A stretch of 40,957 bases of DNA from Longimicrobiales bacterium (GTDB lineage: Bacteria; Gemmatimonadota; Gemmatimonadetes; Longimicrobiales; Gaopeijiaceae). Positions 38,215-40,957 of the stretch are shown piece after piece. Location of the stretch: NCBI GenBank assembly GCA_028822645.1, contig JAPKDG010000017.1, positions 1 to 40,957 of the forward strand. Direction: 5' to 3'. The notes below the pieces were generated by a model. The model was not told where the DNA came from. It was given only the letters and a program-made list of their open reading frames with translations, and searched no databases. Numbering within the stretch: the stretch's first letter is position 1; each line of letters starts with the position of its first letter. Both the position numbers and the translations under genes were made by a program.

Positions 38215-38939
38215 TCAAGGAAGGCAATTACTTAATCGTTCTCCCCACTTTTAATGAAGCTGTCAACCTTGATCGGATTGTCACAGAGGTACTTTCTCAA
38301 GACAAACGAATTGATGTACTAGTGGTTGATGATAATTCTCCGGATGGCACAGGTGGTATCGCTGACACATTAGCGGCAGGTAACTCCAGGGTTTTCGTCT
38401 TACATCGGAAAAGGAAAGAAGGGCTGGGATTAGCCTATTTGGCCGGTTTTAATTGGGGGTTGAGCAGGGAATACACGCATTTTATTCAAATGGACGCCGA
38501 TTTTTCGCATCGACCGCGAGATCTTAAGAAGTTCATCAGCAAAAGCATAGATCATGAAATCGTTTTGGGTTCACGCTACCTAAATGGCCGAGTCACCGTT
38601 ATCAATTGGCCGATGAGTCGCCTTTTGGTCAGTTACTTCGGGAGCTGGTACGCGCGAATGATTACGGGTTTGCCAGTGCGAGATGCAACAGGAGGATTCA
38701 ATTGTTGGCAGCGGAAAGTGCTATCCAGCCTGGATTTCAGTAGCATAGGATCAAGCGGATATATCTTTCAAATCGAACTAAAATTAAGGTCCTGGAGAAA
38801 AGGTTTCAGCATGACAGAAATCCCGATTATTTTTGAGGAACGGGAAGCTGGTGAATCTAAAATGTCCAAGTCGATAGTGATAGAAGCTGTGTGGAAAGTT
38901 TGGAAACTTCGACTACTCCGCATGTTCGGCAGGCTGTAA
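38211..38939 (+). CDS. polyprenol-phosphate mannosyltransferase (DPM1-like GT2)
   Basis: A GT2 enzyme of 242 residues resembling the soluble catalytic part of dolichol/polyprenol monophosphomannose synthase. Motifs: LIVLPTFNEAVNLDRIV, VLVVDDNSPDGTGG, EGLGLAYLAGFNWGL, IQMDADFSHRPRDL, LGSRYLNG, TGLPVRDATGGFNCW and EIPIIFEEREAGESKMS. It has no C-terminal membrane helices, unlike the GtrB-type enzyme at 31551, so it would bind the membrane peripherally. It starts in an ATGA overlap with the YbhN-like gene. Its stop codon lies inside a perfect 17-bp hairpin shared with the next gene. The sugar is probably mannose by family, not proven. Confidence 0.9.
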   Translation: MIKEGNYLIVLPTFNEAVNLDRIVTEVLSQDKRIDVLVVDDNSPDGTGGIADTLAAGNSRVFVLHRKRKEGLGLAYLAGFNWGLSREYTHFIQMDADFSHRPRDLKKFISKSIDHEIVLGSRYLNGRVTVINWPMSRLLVSYFGSWYARMITGLPVRDATGGFNCWQRKVLSSLDFSSIGSSGYIFQIELKLRSWRKGFSMTEIPIIFEEREAGESKMSKSIVIEAVWKVWKLRLLRMFGRL

Positions 38940-38973
38940 AGTAGATCATGCCGATCCATGATCTACTTTACAG
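38934..38973. repeat. perfect 17-bp hairpin spanning a stop and the next start codon
   Basis: CTGTAAAGTAGATCATG (38934-38950) and its exact reverse complement (38957-38973) flank the six-base loop CCGATC. The left arm contains the stop codon of the DPM1-like gene (TAA 38937-38939) and the start codon of the zinc-ribbon gene (ATG 38948-38950); the right arm encodes the protein's residues 4-9. No T-run follows on either strand, so it is not a typical terminator. It would bury the start codon unless a ribosome finishing the upstream gene melts it. Confidence 0.95.
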
Positions 38974-39568
38974 GTGTCCATTATGTGACGCTGAGACTAC
39001 TACATTCATTAGTAATCAAACTTCTTGCTTAGGCTGTAAAACAATTTTCTCGAATTCAATCGATTCACAGATCCTTGTTCAGCCACAACGGGAACCTGCG
39101 TACCTCACTTCAGCTCACATGCTAACCCTTTCTATGGAAAAACTGCTGAAAGCGCGATTTGATCGTTTATCAAATCCCGATCAATCCTTGCTCCGTTCTG
39201 AAGCTATCATGGCTATAGCCTCAGAATACCAACCTGTATATTTGAAAAAGGAATTGATGGGTTACACTGAGGTTATTCGGGGAGGCACAGCAGGCCATTT
39301 GATCCTAAGCAAGAGTTTGGATTTTGTTGGAGAGAAGGGTGTCTTGCACCATTGGAATTTTGACCAGATAAAGTCTCTACAAATCAGCTCAGATGCAATT
39401 CAACTATATATGCAAGAAAAAGGTCTCCATCAATTCAAATTGATAGAAAACTCTCCAAAACTTTGGGAAGACAACTTGAAATTGGCTATTTCTCGCTATT
39501 ACCTAAAGCAAAATCTAGAAATATTTTCTTACCAACCAGTGATTAAAACGAGAAGGATCGAAATTTAA
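38948..39568 (+). CDS. zinc-ribbon protein with a possible PH/GRAM-like domain, unknown function
   Basis: I do not recognise this 206-residue protein. The N-terminus carries a four-cysteine zinc ribbon: C10 and C13 (RCPLCD), C27 and C30 (SCLGCK). A helical linker (about 50-95) follows, then a beta-rich region (about 105-190: GHLILSKSLDFVGEKG, WNFDQIKSLQISSDAIQL, KLWEDNLKLAISRYYL) whose pattern resembles PH/GRAM lipid-binding domains. There is no signal or membrane segment, so it is cytosolic. A TAG just upstream (38942-38944) excludes an earlier start. The stop overlaps plsC by one base, so a role in phospholipid synthesis or in regulating PlsC is a guess from context. An 8-bp hairpin (39156-39176) and a 12-position stem with one mismatch (39196-39226) lie in the gene. 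Confidence 0.8.
   Translation: MPIHDLLYRCPLCDAETTTFISNQTSCLGCKTIFSNSIDSQILVQPQREPAYLTSAHMLTLSMEKLLKARFDRLSNPDQSLLRSEAIMAIASEYQPVYLKKELMGYTEVIRGGTAGHLILSKSLDFVGEKGVLHHWNFDQIKSLQISSDAIQLYMQEKGLHQFKLIENSPKLWEDNLKLAISRYYLKQNLEIFSYQPVIKTRRIEI
39156..39176. repeat. 8-bp hairpin in the zinc-ribbon gene
   Basis: GATTTGAT and ATCAAATC flank CGTTT. Just downstream (39196-39226) TTCTGAAGCTAT pairs with ATAGCCTCAGAA at 11 of 12 positions around a seven-base loop. Together with the start-site hairpin, this short gene carries three stems. Confidence 0.65.
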
Positions 39569-40190
39569 TGTTTTATCATTTTGTGCGTTTTCTTGGAAGA
39601 ATCTATTTCCAGATGCGTCTAAATATCCAAATAGAAGGGGAACATTTATTCCGCCGAAGGGACCTTTCATCTTGGTATTAAATCATGTGAGCGATATAGA
39701 TCCATTCCTGGCTCATGTATTTTGCCCTCGCCTTCTTTCCACTATGACTAAAAGTTCTGCTTTCAGATTCAAGGTTGTCAGAATACTAGGCCCTCTTGTG
39801 GGAGCGCTTCCGACTCTTCGATTCAGGGTAGATCCTCAAGTTGTAAGGGTGGCCCTGCGATTACTGCTAAGAGGAAAAGCGGTAGGTGTTTTTCCCGAGG
39901 GAGAACGAAGCTGGGATGGGAAGTTACGGGATATTAAAATGGGGACAGTCAAGTTTTTACTGAAAGCTAACGTGCCCGTGATACCTTGTGGAATCGTGGG
40001 TACCTACAACATAGCTCCTCGATGGGGTAAAATGGATTTACTCAACCTCAAGGGCAAAAGAGAAACAGTGATTCTTCGCTATGGGGAACCGATATTTTTT
40101 GGCAGTCACAACTCACGCTCTGCTAGGGAAGAGGCATTCTTAACCACACTTTCAAAAGTAGAAAATTCCCTCCTAGGCTTAACAACATGA
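39568..40190 (+). CDS. plsC: 1-acyl-sn-glycerol-3-phosphate acyltransferase, frameshifted as sequenced
   Basis: PlsC acylates lysophosphatidic acid to phosphatidic acid. The reading frame from ATG 39568 (TAATG overlap with the previous gene) gives MFYHFVRFLGRIYFQ and IEGEHL, a normal PlsC N-terminus, but then runs to a stop at 39679-39681. From about 39648 the frame shifted by one base gives IPPKGPFILVLNHVSDIDPF, with the catalytic H-x4-D, and later FPEGERSWDG and VPVIPCGIVGT, and continues to 40190. Adding one base in the ATTTA run near 39645-39648 would restore a protein of about 207 residues. In the second frame alone the first start is a TTG (39672) inside the catalytic motif. Sequencing indel or real lesion cannot be told apart here. 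Confidence 0.85.
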
Positions 40191-40894
40191 TTCCAAAGGC
40201 ACAAAACATAGATAGTAGCTATTACGACCAGAGCGACTACTATAAAAAAAATGCTGCTCATCTCTTGGATTTTAAAAGTCGTTTTCAGCGCTATAGAGTT
40301 CGAAAACTTCGAGAGATCTATGATCCAAAATTGGAAGAAACCGTTCTTGATCTTGGGTGTGGATGGGGTACTCTTTGTTGGTCGTTGGCCAAGCGAGTCC
40401 GGCACATCACCGGTCTTGATTTCAGTGAAACAAGCATACGTTTATGCAATGAAAGGTTAAAAGAAGAATTGCACGCTAATGTAAGTTTTGTTCAAGGTGA
40501 TGCAAGGAAAACCGGTATGCCATCTCGAACCTACGACCTCATCATCGCTGCGGACTTATTCGAACATCTATACTCTGATGATTCAGACAAGGTGACTAGA
40601 GAGGCTTTTCGGTTGCTAAAAAGACAGGGTCGCTTTTCAATCTGGACTCCCTGTAGGAGTCATATCATCGAAATCCTTAAAAACCGTAACATTCTATTCA
40701 CAAAAGATGAGACTCACGTAGACTATAAGTCGATGCAAGGTCTTTTGAAGATGCTTGAAGGAGCAGGATTTGTAGTTGAGAAACGCTACTATGCGGAATC
40801 CCATATCCCTTTTTTTAAACAGATAGAAAGAATTTTTCTAAAATTCCTTCCTCCATTCAGGAGACGTATCGCCATATTAGCTTTCAAGCCGTAA
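40187..40894 (+). CDS. class I SAM-dependent methyltransferase
   Basis: A Rossmann-fold methyltransferase of 235 residues. The SAM-binding motif I is VLDLGCGWGTLCWSLA, the acidic residue after strand 2 is in HITGLDFSE, then FVQGDARKTGMP and YDLIIAADLFEHLYSDD. The C-terminal part is basic with a hydrophobic stretch (IPFFKQIERIFLKFLPPFRRR) that may touch the membrane. The ATG overlaps the plsC stop by four bases (ATGA), so it belongs to the same unit; a lipid or glycan methyl acceptor is plausible but not shown. Confidence 0.85.
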   Translation: MIPKAQNIDSSYYDQSDYYKKNAAHLLDFKSRFQRYRVRKLREIYDPKLEETVLDLGCGWGTLCWSLAKRVRHITGLDFSETSIRLCNERLKEELHANVSFVQGDARKTGMPSRTYDLIIAADLFEHLYSDDSDKVTREAFRLLKRQGRFSIWTPCRSHIIEILKNRNILFTKDETHVDYKSMQGLLKMLEGAGFVVEKRYYAESHIPFFKQIERIFLKFLPPFRRRIAILAFKP

Positions 40895-40925
40895 CTTCTC
40901 ACAACGACACAGTAAATAGATTGGA

Positions 40926-40957
40926 ATGTCAACTAAAAGGAAGGCAAAATTGCCACA
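40926..40957 (+). CDS. possible start of a further gene, cut by the window end
   Basis: An ATG at 40926 opens a frame reading MSTKRKAKLP with no stop before the end. GGA abuts the ATG with no spacing, so ribosome-site support is poor. Too little is visible to identify a product, and a different start beyond the window is possible. Nothing else is recognisable in 40895-40925. Confidence 0.2.
   Translation, partial: MSTKRKAKLP

Noticed and set aside
38934-38973. Intrinsic terminator after the DPM1-like gene
   Set aside because: No T-run follows the stem on either strand, the stem is AT-rich, and the right arm is coding for the next protein.
39640-39660. Programmed -1 frameshift in plsC
   Set aside because: The site T-TTA-TTC does not fit the X-XXY-YYZ slippery pattern and no stimulatory structure is seen downstream; an indel is simpler.

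Overview
The window reads as a stretch of core chromosome from an uncultured, moderately AT-rich diderm bacterium. It encodes the end of a complex I operon, succinyl-CoA synthetase, a type II fatty-acid cluster, Kdo biosynthesis and the LPS-export genes lptC/lptA/lptB. Respiration and a Kdo-type outer membrane are therefore well supported. A UPF0182 membrane giant in an LPS-making cell and a long multi-repeat OstA protein would suit a Gemmatimonadota-like lineage, but that placement is only an inference. No tRNA, rRNA, insertion sequence, phage or CRISPR array was seen. Coding density is very high: no gap exceeds 300 bases, and every gene is on the + strand except the S41 protease at 19067-20665.

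Layout. Positions 3-4029: nuoL (3' part), nuoM, nuoN. 4083-8203: a phosphohexomutase coupled to a UPF0182 protein. 8321-10839: sucC, sucD, ndk. 10897-16970: yceD, rpmF, plsX, fabH, fabD, fabG, acpP, fabF. 17012-19038: ispF, a DedA protein, a XerC/D recombinase. 19067-23247: an S41 protease divergent from nadE, then an orphan PabA/TrpG amidotransferase. 23327-31554: kdsB, pyrG, kdsA, kdsC, lptC, an OstA/LptA-like protein, lptB, rpoN. 31551-40894: a glycan and lipid module with a GtrB/CsbB-like GT2, wecB, a GT4, a YfhO-type GT-C protein, a YbhN-like membrane protein, a DPM1-like GT2, a zinc-ribbon protein of unknown function, a frameshifted plsC and a methyltransferase.

How the genes work together. 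PyrG makes the CTP that KdsB uses to activate the Kdo made by KdsA and KdsC; LptB, LptC and the OstA protein then move LPS outward. The downstream module has the parts of a three-component periplasmic glycosylation system: polyprenyl-phosphate-sugar synthases, a possible flippase and a YfhO-type transferase. Many junctions overlap by 1-4 nt (ATGA, GTGA, TTGA, TAGTG, TAATG), so translational coupling is pervasive, and GTG/TTG starts are frequent.

Most notable observations: (1) a perfect 17-bp hairpin spanning the stop codon of the DPM1-like gene and the start codon of the zinc-ribbon gene; (2) an apparent excess of long perfect inverted repeats, mostly inside genes; (3) a one-base frameshift in plsC; (4) a kdsA gene with no ordinary start codon where the protein should begin; (5) the YfhO-centred glycosylation module in an LPS bacterium.
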